Origin: Corythucha ciliata
Lineage: Eukaryota; Arthropoda; Insecta; Hemiptera; Tingidae
Assembly: GCA_038030265.1 (NCBI GenBank)
Contig: CM075941.1
Span: 3,720,001-3,784,000 of the forward strand
DNA: 64,000 nt
Direction: 5' to 3'
Made by a program: the position numbers and the translations under genes. Below the pieces are notes generated by a model that saw nothing but the letters and a program-made list of their open reading frames with translations, made no database searches and was not told the origin of the DNA. Positions 9,440 to 20,189 of the stretch are shown here, one piece after another. Position 1 is the first letter of the stretch. Each line of letters opens with the position of its first letter.

Positions 9440-11496
9440 CAAGTTAAGCTACTACAATTATTATTATGAATCCTAAGGCCATCAATTTGGTGTCTAATTT
9501 TTTTTAGTGAAAAATTTACAACTGCCGTTTTATCTAAATTTATGCACAATAAATTACTATCAAACCATGTTTTAACAATTCCAAATTCAGAACTCGCCAA
9601 TTTACAAACATCTTTAACATTATCACCCCAGAAAACCATAGCAGTATCATCCGCGAAACCAATAATTCTGCCTTGGAGATTTAAGTTCTTGGAGAGTTAA
9701 GATCATTAACAAATAAGAGGAAAAGGATTGGCCCAAGTACAGACCCTTGCGGCACACCACAGTTGACCACCAGTTGAGAACTCAAATCATTATTTACCCT
9801 TGTTCTACATACACGATTCTTAAGATAAGACGCAATCAAATCATACGTTTTTCCTCTAATACCTATACCAAAAATTTTAGAGAGTAACAATTTATGATCA
9901 ACAGAATCGAAGGCCTTACGAACGTCTAAAAAAATTGCAACAACTGACTTACCTTTGTCTAATAGATTAACAATTAAATTATGTAATTCAAACAAAGCGT
10001 GCTCAGTACTAAGCCCAGCTCTAAATCCAAATTGATTCTTAGATAGAACACTATGCTTCTCTAGGAAATTGAGAAGCCTAACCTTTACACATTTTTCTAA
10101 AATTTTTGCAATAGATACTGTTAGTGATATAGGCCTGTAGTTCACACATTGCCTACTATCTCCACCCTTAAGCAACGGCACAATCAAAGTTTCCTTTAGC
10201 TTACATGGAAATATGCCAGTACTAAAAGCCAAATTAAAGATGTGAGCCAGTGGAGCACACACAAACAAGACCATTTTTTTAAGAATAATGTTAGTCAAGT
10301 CACCAATATAAAAACTTGATCGGTCTTTAATTCTCATAACAAAATTTCGCACCTCTACATCCGAAACTGGGTCTAAATATACACTATCCCTTACAAAAAA
10401 ACTTGGTGACCTATCTTTCAGCCTTGCAACACTATTAAAACAAGACGTATCAATGTTAAGCTTACATTTCACCCCAACCTCAGAGAAATAACAATTAAAC
10501 AAATCAGCAATTTCTTTGTCACTAGCAATAGATACACCACTGGCATCAAGCATTTCACAAATATTTGAATTAGTTTTGTTTAGATTGGCAACTTCCTTAA
10601 TTATATTCCACGTTTCCTTATTATTCCCTCTAGTAGAATTAATTTTGTTAGAATAATACAAGATTTTAGCTTACCGAATAAGTAAAGATAGTCTTTTTTT
10701 ATAACTGGAATAAAAGGATTTCAACTCAACATTGAAGGGCTCTGAAAACAATTTTTTCCTCAGTTTATCTCTTTTCCGAATTGAAATAATTATGCCTTTA
10801 GAAATCCAAGGTGTAAGTTTTTTGAACTTACTAGGAACTTTACAAACACTAGTCACTTGACAACCCTCAATATAATTTTGCATAACCACTAGAAAACTAT
10901 CCAAGGCCAAGTTCACACTACTAGAATTATACACATTCTCCCACTTTTCATTCCTTACATGATGATCTAATTGAACAAAGTTCACACTCTTCTTACTAAT
11001 AGTACCCAAACAATCAGTTGTACATCCTTTATTATTATTATTATTAGTATTTCTAGCAACAATTTTACTCATTACCATAAAATGATCAGTTAAATCTAAC
11101 TTATAAACTAATCCAGCACTCCTTTCAGTATCAATACCTTTTATAAATATGTGGTCAATACATGATTTCGTCAAGTTTACCTCCCTTGTATATTTATTAA
11201 TAACTTAAATAAACCCAGCCTTAGCCATAATATTACAATAATCATTCGAAAATTTACTCTCCTTAAGTATATCACAACTTAAATCTCCAGTCACAATATA
11301 CACCTTACAGCCAGAAAAATAATACAAGTGCTTTTCAAGCTCATACAAAAAACCAATTTCACTCCTAGCCGGGGATCTATATACGGCGGTTAAAGAATAC
11401 ATAGTTTCATTAAATTTAAACTTTAAAAAGATAGAATTACAGTGTTCCATTACATCACAAGCACAAAGAAAAACGTCCAAATCCTCTCTAACAAAA
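9440..11496 (-). pseudogene. LINE endonuclease-reverse transcriptase, N-terminal and catalytic part (copy 1)
   Basis: Reverse-strand remains of ORF2, broken into frames 11,603-11,205, 11,174-10,671, 10,661-9681 and 9639-9440. From 5' to 3': C-terminal half of an APE endonuclease (TAVYRSPARSEIGFL, SCIDHIFIKG, LDLTDHFMVMS), a linker, then the reverse transcriptase fingers and palm (NYRPISLTVSIAKILEKC, KNQFGFRAGLSTEHAL, IFLDVRKAFDSVDH, GVPQGSVLGPILFLLFVNDL). A small indel near 9680, relative to the second copy, removes the frame before the FADDTAMVF region. Breaks at 11,205 and 10,670 are stop or frameshift mutations. Dead copy. Confidence 0.85.
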
Positions 11497-11689
11497 TTAC
11501 TCTCAAAATGACTCGCTTTGTGTGCACACGCACTCAAACTCTCACTATGCTTCGGACGAGAAATGCGGTTTCCCACGCACTCGCCAAATTTTTGAGGGTT
11601 CATACCTCAGGAACTATATACGGAGCCGTGATTAGGCTTAAATTGTCACAAATGTAATCTACTTATAGAATGCTAAGGAGCGTCATCAT

Positions 11690-12350
11690 TGTGACGATTT
11701 TCGTCACATCAACGCGCCAGAGTGCAGTATAATATTCAATGCAATGTAAATACCCCTTCCAGTTCAAAATTACCTCCTCCCATTGTTCGAACCCCAGTGC
11801 CACTCTTTCCTATTTTCTAATATGTTATGATTCATTAGCCATTCCCGCGTTAAAGATTCCCCGCGGAAACCCCCACCGCTAGGGCCGACGTTGAGCGAAC
11901 AGAGGCCCTGATTCGCTGAATGATTCGCAATATTAGCGGAAGGGGGGGTGGAAACAAATTATGGGGAAAGGAAAATACCGAAAAAGGGGAAGCCCCCTCC
12001 CTTTTTACAAGAAAAATGTGCCGCGAGAGAGCGGCGAAAAAGAGCGGAAAGAAGTTGGCTATCCTAGAAGACCATCCCGAACCTTTTCACCCCAAAAAAG
12101 ATTATTCCCGTCGGCACTGGTGAGTTATTGAACTTATTGACCCCAAACCTAATCCTCGTCCGAAGTCGTAAACCCCCCCCCCCCATGCCATTGTGAACAA
12201 TTCTGTGTTTAACGTAATTTAAGATGTTTTTAATATACTTTTAATGTTTTCCTTCTATTCGTTAGTGCTAGCATTTCTTTAGATTAGTGAGTCCATCCCT
12301 GTCCTGTCCAAATCTCCCTAATAATCCCCTGGGTCATCTCAGGGAATTTG
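11690..12350. repeat. Left arm of a 2-kb palindrome
   Basis: 661-bp arm beginning TGTGACGATTTTCGTCACA (itself a perfect palindrome) and matching the reverse complement of 13,077-13,735 with only a few differences, mainly in homopolymer runs. TCAT lies immediately outside both ends (11,686-11,689 and 13,736-13,739 by my reading), a possible 4-bp target duplication. Its innermost 67 bp contain the 3' end of the virus-like open frame. Confidence 0.9.
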
Positions 12351-13102
12351 TTTGGGCGGGGGATTTGGTTCGGGTCAGCGTTTGTTCTAGTGGAAGCTAA
12401 AATTGAATGGACGATTGTCCAAAGGCTGGAGGGAATCAAACGACCGTAGTCGTGCTTAAAGAAGCAACAGGCTAAATCGGGAACAAACTGGAGGTTTGGT
12501 CGCTGTGGGTCGTTGACAATGGAAATCTTTTCAAGGATGAGACTGAGGAAATGTGGGACACGGAAGCTGATGGCTTCTGTAATGTAATCCTTTAAGGCTG
12601 GGTCCGTATTAAAGATTCTGGTAAAATAACTAGCTGTGTGACGACCGAGTCTATCGTTTAAAAATAGCTGGGTGTAGTATAATGAAAAACAATATGTGGC
12701 AATTGTGAATGGACTGACATAAGGGTGGTTTCTAACGGGGAAGTCTGGGTAGAGTTCAGAAATATTATAGAGTATATAATGCATTAAAAATCGTGAGTCA
12801 GGTTGAACGTCAATTGTAAAATTGGATCCTACATCGACTTCGATAGTGCGTGGAACTTGGAGTCGAGTGAAGTAATCAGAAGTTCGTGGTGATTCAACAG
12901 TTGGAGGTTTTTCGATGACGGCGGCGTATTGCCGGGAAAGTTTTGAAACAAGGTCAGGGACGATGAAGTCAAAAGTGACTTTCTTATCATTACTAGGTCT
13001 GGGGGCTGGAGGAGGTGGCTCGACAACGGGGAAGGCTGCTGCCTGTACTGCTTGGATTTGGCGCAGTCGGTAGGACCAAATTCCCTGAGATGACCCAGGG
13101 GA
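12284..13102 (-). pseudogene. Endogenous virus-like ORF resembling a partitivirus capsid protein (fragment)
   Basis: The reverse strand is open for 272 codons from just after an in-frame TAA (13,103-13,105) to a stop at 12,284, without an ATG until codon ~107 (12,784), so the N-terminus is missing. The sequence is not retroelement-like: a Pro-rich start, then DFIVPDLVSKLSRQYAAV, a block with ELYPDFPVRNHPYVSPF, aromatic helices (CFSLYYTQLFLNDRLGRH) and a DPQRPNLQFVPDLACCFF segment ending in YGRLIP. This layout reminds me of coat proteins of Partitiviridae (double-stranded RNA viruses of about 430-500 residues), and endogenous partitivirus capsid genes are known in arthropods. It occupies the loop of the palindrome almost exactly. 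The viral identity rests on my recollection of the family pattern, not on a search. The uninterrupted frame suggests a recent insertion or some constraint. Confidence 0.55.
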
Positions 13103-13735
13103 TTATTAGGGAGATTTGGACAGGACAGGGATGGACTCACTAATCTAAAGAAATGCTAGCACTAACGAATAGAAGGAAAACATTAAAAGTATATTAAAAA
13201 CATCTTAAATTACGTTAAACACAGAATTGTTCACAATGGCATGGGGGGGGGGGTTTACGACTTCGGACGAGGATTAGGTTTGGGGTCAATAAGTTCAATA
13301 ACTCACCAGTGCCGACGGGAATAATCTTTTTTGGGGTGAAAAGGTTCGGGATGGTCTTCTAGGATAGCCAACTTCTTTCCGCTCTTTTTCGCCGCTCTCT
13401 CGCGGCACATTTTTCTTGTAAAAAGGGAGGGGGCTTCCCCTTTTTCGGTATTTTCCTTTCCCCATAATTTGTTTCCACCCCCCTTCCGCTAATATTGCGG
13501 ATCATTCAGCGAATCAGGGCCTCTGTTCGCTCAACGTCGGCCCTAGCGGTGGGGGTTTCCGCGGGGAATCTTTAACGCGGGAATGGCTAATGAATCATAA
13601 CATATTAGAAAATAGGAAAGAGTGGCACTGGGGTTCGAACAATGGGAGGAGGTAATTTTGAACTGGAAGGGGTATTTACATTGCATTGAATATTATACTG
13701 CACTCTGGCGCGTTGATGTGACGAAAATCGTCACA
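13077..13735. repeat. Right arm of the 2-kb palindrome
   Basis: 659 bp, reverse complement of 11,690-12,350. It repeats, in inverted orientation, about 60 bp of the 3' end of the virus-like frame at its inner end, so the arm copy was made after, or together with, acquisition of the viral sequence. The loop between arms is 12,351-13,076 (726 bp). Confidence 0.9.
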
Positions 13736-13784
13736 TCATCGAAAAGTCCAACGTTCAGAGATATAAACGATTGAGTATAAAAAG

Positions 13785-14279
13785 TCAACAAATTTCGAGG
13801 TTTTGTGCGATTTTCGACGTGAAGCCGACCGATTTTTTGTTGGCAAAGTTCAGATTTGAATTCAGCATTCCCAAAAACTTATAAATCCGGTGAGAAAAAA
13901 CGTCTATACGTTTGTCCTGAAACAGGCATTCCAGAGTCCCAATTGATTGGACTATTCGTTGGAAACAAATATCAATGATTACTTCGCTGCCTGAAAATAA
14001 TATAATATTGGAAAATGTGAATTTTTTTTCAGGACTTACGCCGACGAATAATAAGTATAATTGTGTGACCATGGGCCAGACAGTGATTTGAGGTGGGTAG
14101 GATATAAAAATTGGCGCAAAATGTACAATTAAAAACATAGATCTTCCACAAAATGTGGTAATGTGTAAACTGGGGCCGGATCGTCTGATGAGCGTTATGC
14201 CAAGATCGTGGAACAAGTGAAATTGGTACACTCGAGTATCTCTGCGAACCAGACCAAAATTGACACTAACTAATCCCAC
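13785..14279 (-). other. Unrecognised 164-codon open frame
   Basis: Single open reverse frame, rich in hydrophobic and aromatic residues, without a motif I recognise. It may be chance in AT-rich DNA or the remains of a repeat. No neighbouring feature supports a function. Confidence 0.15.
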
Positions 14280-14361
14280 CCTTAACTGAAGTCTATACTG
14301 GTAACGTCTTCGCTATGGCCAGCGATTGCAGTTGACGGAGAGCGAGGGACCGCACCGGGAC

Positions 14362-14886
14362 CTAGAGCCTGTGATTTCGCAGACGGGGACAAGCGGTGGT
14401 TTGGTGGAGGCTCGGAGAGCGGAGTCGACGATGAAAGCGCGGCGGTGATGATGGGATGCGGTGGTCACTGGTGCTCTCGGTCCCAGTACCACCCTGGGTA
14501 TCCGAGGCCGAGAGTTGGCTGGTGGATGGGTCACCAGCATTCGCCATCATGGGGCCCGTGCCCCGGCAGTGGTACCATGCGTTGGCGAAGGCGAGGAAGC
14601 GGCGGGCCGACGATTTTGTAGCGACGAGGTGACGTGGGTTTTGGGGGATTCGCCATAGATCCCTGATGTCGCGATAGAGGGTACAGCGGAGAAGCACATG
14701 CTCCGCCGTTTCGGCCTCGCCTCCGCACGGGCAGTTGGGGTTGTCTCGGCGGAGACGCGCGGGGACAGCCCCTTGGGGGCACCCGCTTGTTATTTGGCGG
14801 AGTGCGGCAACACCGCTGTAGCTCAGCTGGACCTGGCGGTCGCTGAGGTAGCTGCAAAGCAGTCCGTAGATATTGGCAGAAACCAA
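14362..14886 (-). pseudogene. R1/I-like LINE reverse transcriptase remnant with internal deletion
   Basis: The reverse frame starts in the palm of a reverse transcriptase (YLSDRQVQLSYSG, then ITSGCPQG, the motif before LGP) and jumps directly to the C-terminal cysteine motif (CPCGGEAETAEHVLLRC) typical of R1/LOA/I-type ORF2 proteins. The catalytic Asp-Asp region and everything between is deleted. High GC relative to the flanks marks it as a separate insertion. It ends in a Pro/Ser/Arg-rich tail. Not functional. Confidence 0.7.
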
Positions 14887-15119
14887 GTCGTGACAGAAAG
14901 GTAAACCAGGTTAATTTATCCAGTGTTGACAACCAGATATTCAACAAAAACAGCTCACTGCCCTATCCTTCGAAACATGAAGGCATAGCAGCTTTGGCAT
15001 GTAATAGCTGCCATGTGAGAAAGGAAATGACCGGTGGACAAGTTCACTATTCGGCGTGGGATTACCCAGGGCCGGGAAGAAAGTGGAAAAAACGGAATAT
15101 GAATAAAAATGATTTAATT

Positions 15120-16456
15120 TCAAGTGCACGGTACTCCACAAATGTTATTGATGAAATGTTTGATATAGAAATCTTTTAATAAATTGATATTTCCTGCCCA
15201 GCTTTCATCCCTGTCGACTTTAACAATAATGCTCTCCTTTGGAGTGTAAATTACTAAATTACCTACTTTCCTGTTTGTAATGAACAATTGTCTTTGGATT
15301 TGATGCCAATAATCGTTGTTAACATATATTGAGGGTAGGCCTCCTTCATCAATAGTAATAATGTAATTTTTTTCAGCACGCAGGTCTTCAGACAAAGTTG
15401 TGTCCCTATATTTAAATGGGCATTTCACTTCTACGAGTTCCCCATCTTCTGTTATACCATTTGGGCTGGCACCAAGGAAACCACACTCGTCAAGCCACAA
15501 CCCAGATGGCATATTTTTTTTTTTTTGTATAGCATTGTCTAGCACAGAAATAGCATTTCCTTCATTTTCTCGTCCCCATTGAACTGCTTTAATATTACTT
15601 AAATCATAACTCCCGAGTAATCTTTTGAAAAGTGAAGGGGGAAATGAGCATCTTTTCATTGCAGCAATAACTAGGCCAAAATTGGAGGGCGTTAGCCTAT
15701 ACTTTCTTGCAATTAGCCATTTCTCATTTTTACTTTGTCCAAGTGTAGCCTCTTGAACCTTTCTTATAGTATCGACGTCCACTTGAGTTTTTCTTAAGAA
15801 ATATTCAGTCTTGTTGGCTTCACTTAAGAATTCCGTCGAAAATAAAACTGATTCGATACCGATGAGGAGTTGTACGTCAGGAGCTTGTGGCTCGGGTCTA
15901 AGTAGCCACAGAATCCCCAAATGCTGGCCGGTTAAATTATTCGTTAATTCCTGAATTTCATAGCTTGCCTCGTGGATGTGGTGAAATCCCTCTCGCGAAA
16001 CAAAGTTTCAATAGTTTCAGGCGGTTGATCCGATTGTTGTTTAGGATCGACCCACGTGCACTTCTTGTAGGTCCGTCCGACGTTCTGGTGTGCATGGAGG
16101 CAAAGCGCGGCCATGTGGTGGCACAACACCAAACCCCTTGGACAGGAGTTTTTGGCGTCGACAATCCCATCTTCCGAGTTACAGGAAATCTGTTAGAACA
16201 ACAAAAACGTTATGCTACCTCTTCATATGTAATATTAACATCGTTCAATTTAGTGAATCACCTCGACAGAGTGCGTCTTGTTTTTTATACTGGCGAGAAT
16301 CTCTCCCTTAATCAACCACAGTTGAAGTCCAGCATCGAAAATAAATTTTACGACGTGCCCATTTCGGTAAGAGTTTTCGCCTTTTTCGAACCTACTGTCG
16401 TCGTCTTTGAAAAAATTGAACACAAGTGACATTGGTATCGCTGAATTGGCGGCCAT
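15120..16456 (-). pseudogene. Second YqaJ-like gene (ISL2EU-type), split by a frameshift
   Basis: Exon 1 runs from an ATG at 16,456 to 16,262 (65 codons). A GT...AG intron (16,261-16,190) joins it in phase 0 to an exon starting at 16,189, which supplies the SWIM-like finger (CNSEDG..., CPRGLVLCHHMAAL). Near 15,950 the frame shifts by one base, and the rest continues open to 15,120: RPEPQAPDV, ARKYRLTPSNFGLV, the YqaJ nuclease motifs WGRENEGNA, GASPNGITEDGELVEVKCPF and YWHQIQRQL. As in the first gene, the Asp expected before the ExK motif is Asn. No transposase is recognisable nearby, so this is either a decayed ISL2EU copy or a stand-alone relative. About 35-40% or less similar to the first by eye, hence a different family. 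Confidence 0.7.
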
Positions 16457-16906
16457 TCTACCTTAAAAAACAAAAATATCAATAGAAAATAAAAATGAAA
16501 AAGTCATTATAAAACCATGATCCACATAATTTCTTTTAGAATGGGTCAAAAGCGCGCTACTTTTATTTTGCTGCACCGATACATGCACAATTTCTGGGAC
16601 CTTGATGGGCGACCTCGAAGAGCGCGACGTTTTTGAACGTAGTGGTTCACTATGATGGTGGACGATTCGCCGCTGAGGTTGTACCTTTTTTGGTAGGTAG
16701 ATCTTATTTTATTTTCGGTTCCGGAGGGGTCAGCGGCTGACTCGTTGAACTCGTACTCCTGATGCTCCGAGAGGTACGACGGCGACGAGGTTGTCCAACG
16801 GTTGGGGCCGACTCATTTCCATCTGCGTTCAGAACACTTGGTTCTGGTGGAGGGCGAGGAGGGGATTTGTAATGTAGGTAAGGAGATTCGGCAAGTCCAA
16901 GACGTA

Positions 16907-17119
16907 TCAAGGTATCTCAAGATCTGCCTGACTTCGTCTCTGTGTAATATTTTCAAAGAGAGCGTCGACCCGTAGTCTGTGATCCTCAAACCAATCAGCG
17001 AATTCGGCATAATACGGTTGGATGAAACGATTCACTTCGGAAATCCGTTGTAGTCCGCTGAGAAGGTTCACTGTTTCCCCAGAACGGAAGAAAAAACTGG
17101 GATATAGAAAGGAGGGCAT
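16907..17119 (-). other. Unrecognised 70-codon open frame
   Basis: Begins with an ATG at 17,119 and reads SGETVNLLSGLQRISEVNRF and ADWFEDHRLRVDALFENI before a stop; a Pro/Arg-rich open stretch follows in another frame (16,910-16,704). Composition looks protein-like but I recognise no family. Confidence 0.2.
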
Positions 17120-17203
17120 ACAGTACTCACTGACCCATAAACGCTTCGGGATGAAGTTTCTTAAAGTTCGGCCCAGCGTGTTGATGTTCTACGGGCGACG
17201 AGA

Positions 17204-17420
17204 TATGGCGTAAAAGTACGCACAGACCAGACTCGACGACAATGCGGACGAAGACTGCGTAGGAGTACGCAATGATGGGTCAAGACGAAAACTGGACGAG
17301 GACTGCGTAAAAGTACGCACTGACGAAACTCGACGAGAACAGGAACGAAGACTGCGTAGAAGTACGAACAGACAACACTCGACGACGACTGAACGAAGAT
17401 TACGTAAACGTACACACACT
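17204..17420. repeat. Tandem repeat, period about 48 bp
   Basis: Five diverged copies with GA(C/T)TGCGTA(A/G)AAGTACGCA-type cores at 17,204, 17,253, 17,301, 17,350 and 17,398, each followed by an ACTCGACGA-like segment. The period (48-49 bp) is near 16 codons, and reverse frames stay open through it. Confidence 0.75.
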
Positions 17421-17544
17421 CGCTGACGAACCACTCGTTTACACGTACCGACTCACTTTTAATCTACTTTTTCCTGTCACCGGGAATCCCATGAGCGCAT
17501 AGAGTCTTAACTACTCCCCGAGACGGTCTCCGAGGGTTTCAGGC

Positions 17545-17930
17545 GGGTTTTCTCGGCCCCTTCCCAGTCGCCTCTCGCCAAACTTCGCACGTACATTTTG
17601 GCTCTATTTCTGCATCAATATTCGATTTCAAAGTCTTAAGTCTAATTTTAATCTTCAGGAAGTTCTACAGTGACGTTAGATTTTGCTTTTCCAAATTTCA
17701 TCCCTGAAATTACGTTAAAACATATCCGAATTCTAAAGTGCTTTAGGGTTATTTTAGGGATACAATTTGAAAAAGCAAGATCTAACGCCACTATAGAACT
17801 TCATGAAGATTGAAATTAGACTTTGAAATCGAATATTGGTGCAGGAATGGAGCCAAAATTTATGTGCGAAGTTTAGGCGAGGGTGCCTGAGAAGGGGTCG
17901 AGGAAACCCGCCTTAAGGTTAAGGTTGGTA
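17545..17930. repeat. Fold-back (MITE-like) inverted repeat
   Basis: Arms of roughly 150 bp: left contains CAATATTCGATTTCAAAGTC and GACGTTAGATTTTGCTTTT, right contains their reverse complements, with about 50 bp between. Related but diverged copies of one arm occur at about 41,705-41,890 and 63,740-63,930. Confidence 0.7.
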
Positions 17931-18000
17931 TGAAAGAGAATCACCGAGGAGCGGTGGGGATATCTTAAGTGGAGAGGCGTGAACACTCTTATTTATCATA

Positions 18001-18110
18001 ATTGATTAGATAGATAGATAGGTAGATAAGTCTTTATTATAGTATATATGTACAGCTTCCTAACTCAGTATCCTCTTCCAATTTTTTCTTCAAGACATTT
18101 TCAATGGCCA
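18001..18110 (-). repeat. Possible LINE 3' tail with TCTA-type microsatellite
   Basis: A (TAGA)n tract at 18,007-18,030 lies just left of a reverse frame ending in a stop. This arrangement is common at LINE 3' ends, but the short coding piece is not diagnostic. Confidence 0.25.
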
Positions 18111-18599
18111 AGGCTATCCGAGGAGTCCTAGTTTTTCTATTGTACTGCCCGATATTCCATTTCCATTTTTCACTCCAAATATATAATATAATAATTTAAC
18201 GAATAATAAATCATTTGAATACATATAATCACATAACAAGAACGGATAAACAACAATAACACGGCAGTAATAACGGGCACAGGCAGGCAACTGTAAAACA
18301 GGCAAAACAACAATACAACGGCAGATAATTATAATTGAATAACTTACACACATTTACCTATAGATGTCATACAAATTGAACAATAAATAGCACAGCTAAG
18401 ATCGCTTTACATACTTCTCTTTTTCAATAAATCGTGCTTGGTGATTTCGGGGATTTCAACAGAAACGTGATGACCATGTATTATCACAGATAGGTCTTAG
18501 ACTAGTCCAAATATCATAGATGTAGAACCAATAAACCGAAAATAAATACATACTTACAATTAGATATTTACTGACTCAATATAATCTATTTCTTATATC

Positions 18600-18991
18600 A
18601 AGAGCCATCGTGCAGTATGTAGGAAGTAACTGCCAGTTTTTGCCATTCAGGAGGCCCAACATAAAGTCCTTATCTACTACAGCTTCCTGAAATACCCTTC
18701 CATTTATCGGGCCGAATGAAGTCCCCCAACATGGCTTCATTTTCACCCGATTTTTCTCTTAATATGGCAACTAACCTCGCAAGCTGTCTCATATTGTCTT
18801 ATAGAGTATGCTTGATTATTCCCGTACTCTACGTAAAGCGACAAACCCAGCTTTTGAATGGTGACGTCCCTTCTAACAATGAACCTTATGTCGTCGAATA
18901 ATAAATTGCACATAATTTCATCATTAAACTCCGAGTTATAACTAGGATTTAAGAGTGACGATATGAGGGCGGCACTTTCAGACAAGTACAT
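18600..18991 (-). other. Possible gene fragment of unknown family
   Basis: Two adjoining reverse frames read like one protein broken by a frameshift near 18,800: LLFDDIRFIVRRDVTIQKL followed by MRQLARLVAILREKSGENEA and a FIRPDKWK block. The composition looks like real coding sequence of an older insertion. I cannot name the family. Confidence 0.3.
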
Positions 18992-19122
18992 TCGATGGGA
19001 GGTCGGCGTAGTACTTGTGATACCAGATGACGGACAAGTTTTGTTCCCGTGACGATACTTACAGCTGTTTTTTTTTTTTTTTTAAATACCCGAGGCAATG
19101 TGGACAAGGAGCGTATTTCGAA

Positions 19123-19622
19123 NNNNNNNNNNNNNNNNNNNNNNNNNNNNNNNNNNNNNNNNNNNNNNNNNNNNNNNNNNNNNNNNNNNNNNNNNNNNNN
19201 NNNNNNNNNNNNNNNNNNNNNNNNNNNNNNNNNNNNNNNNNNNNNNNNNNNNNNNNNNNNNNNNNNNNNNNNNNNNNNNNNNNNNNNNNNNNNNNNNNNN
19301 NNNNNNNNNNNNNNNNNNNNNNNNNNNNNNNNNNNNNNNNNNNNNNNNNNNNNNNNNNNNNNNNNNNNNNNNNNNNNNNNNNNNNNNNNNNNNNNNNNNN
19401 NNNNNNNNNNNNNNNNNNNNNNNNNNNNNNNNNNNNNNNNNNNNNNNNNNNNNNNNNNNNNNNNNNNNNNNNNNNNNNNNNNNNNNNNNNNNNNNNNNNN
19501 NNNNNNNNNNNNNNNNNNNNNNNNNNNNNNNNNNNNNNNNNNNNNNNNNNNNNNNNNNNNNNNNNNNNNNNNNNNNNNNNNNNNNNNNNNNNNNNNNNNN
19601 NNNNNNNNNNNNNNNNNNNNNN
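19123..19622. other. Assembly gap, 500 N
   Basis: Exactly 500 unknown bases, a placeholder of fixed length. Frames drawn through it are artefacts. Confidence 0.99.
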
Positions 19623-19790
19623 GATTTTCGGCACGCTTACGATCCTCGGCTGCGTTGTGTTCGTTCGGAACCGAGTTGGACGTCGTTCTGTGGGATAAGT
19701 TCATTATGGGGCTTAGTCATCCGAGGATTCGGGACAAAGTCGCGTCAAGCCTGCCTACATACTCTCTCCGCCCAACATCTCTTCGATTGA
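19623..19790 (+). pseudogene. Ty3/gypsy Gag fragment at the gap edge
   Basis: Forward frame reading DFSARLRSSAALCSFGTELD, then LWDKFIMGLSHPRIRDKV. This fits the Gag capsid segment in which an FG-containing stretch precedes a GL motif. It is cut by the gap on its left and loses the frame after about 55 codons. Confidence 0.5.
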
Positions 19791-19879
19791 CGTTGAAATG
19801 TCTTCAACGCGTATCTCCCCTCCGAAGAAGCACGTTCGTTTTTCATCACCTCCCGGACTTCCAGTCTCCGTAGGGGGCT

Positions 19880-20158
19880 AATGTGGCGTCACAATTTTAA
19901 TTTTTTATTACCCCCCGCTACATGAAAACAAAAAAATCTGTTCATTCAGTTCTACACATTCTAATAAAATCGAGTTACATAAATATTCTTTAAAACGTTT
20001 AGTCATTACTCGATAGGGCTATGCGTCAGGTTTATGACGATTTGACCCAGGGGCGGTTTAATCCACAATAGGGTGTCCACTTCAACAAGCGTCCGGAGTC
20101 TTCTCAACGGAGTAGAGCTTGGAAGGTTCCCGTAAGGTTATCCACACCACTGGTCGCG

Positions 20159-20189
<31 letters not shown>

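Larger units (their letters stand above)
5931..11496 (-). mobile_element. CR1-like LINE copy 1, 5'-truncated, split by a BEL/Pao element
   Basis: Minus-strand non-LTR retrotransposon nearly identical in long stretches to the copy at 20,727-24,995. Its 3' end (left side) carries an A/T-rich (TAAA)-like tail at 5931-5960. Similarity to copy 2 stops at about 11,496 inside the endonuclease domain, as expected from 5' truncation during target-primed reverse transcription. A 2.6-kb BEL/Pao insertion (6851-9439) separates the last third of the reverse transcriptase gene from the rest. Confidence 0.85.

Noticed and set aside
11690..13735. Polinton/Maverick-type element
   Set aside because: Long inverted arms and a virus-like gene suggested it, but there is no integrase, polymerase B or packaging ATPase, no 6-bp duplication, and the size is far too small.
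18949..19873. Long ORFs on both strands through 19,123-19,622
   Set aside because: They consist of unknown bases from an assembly gap.
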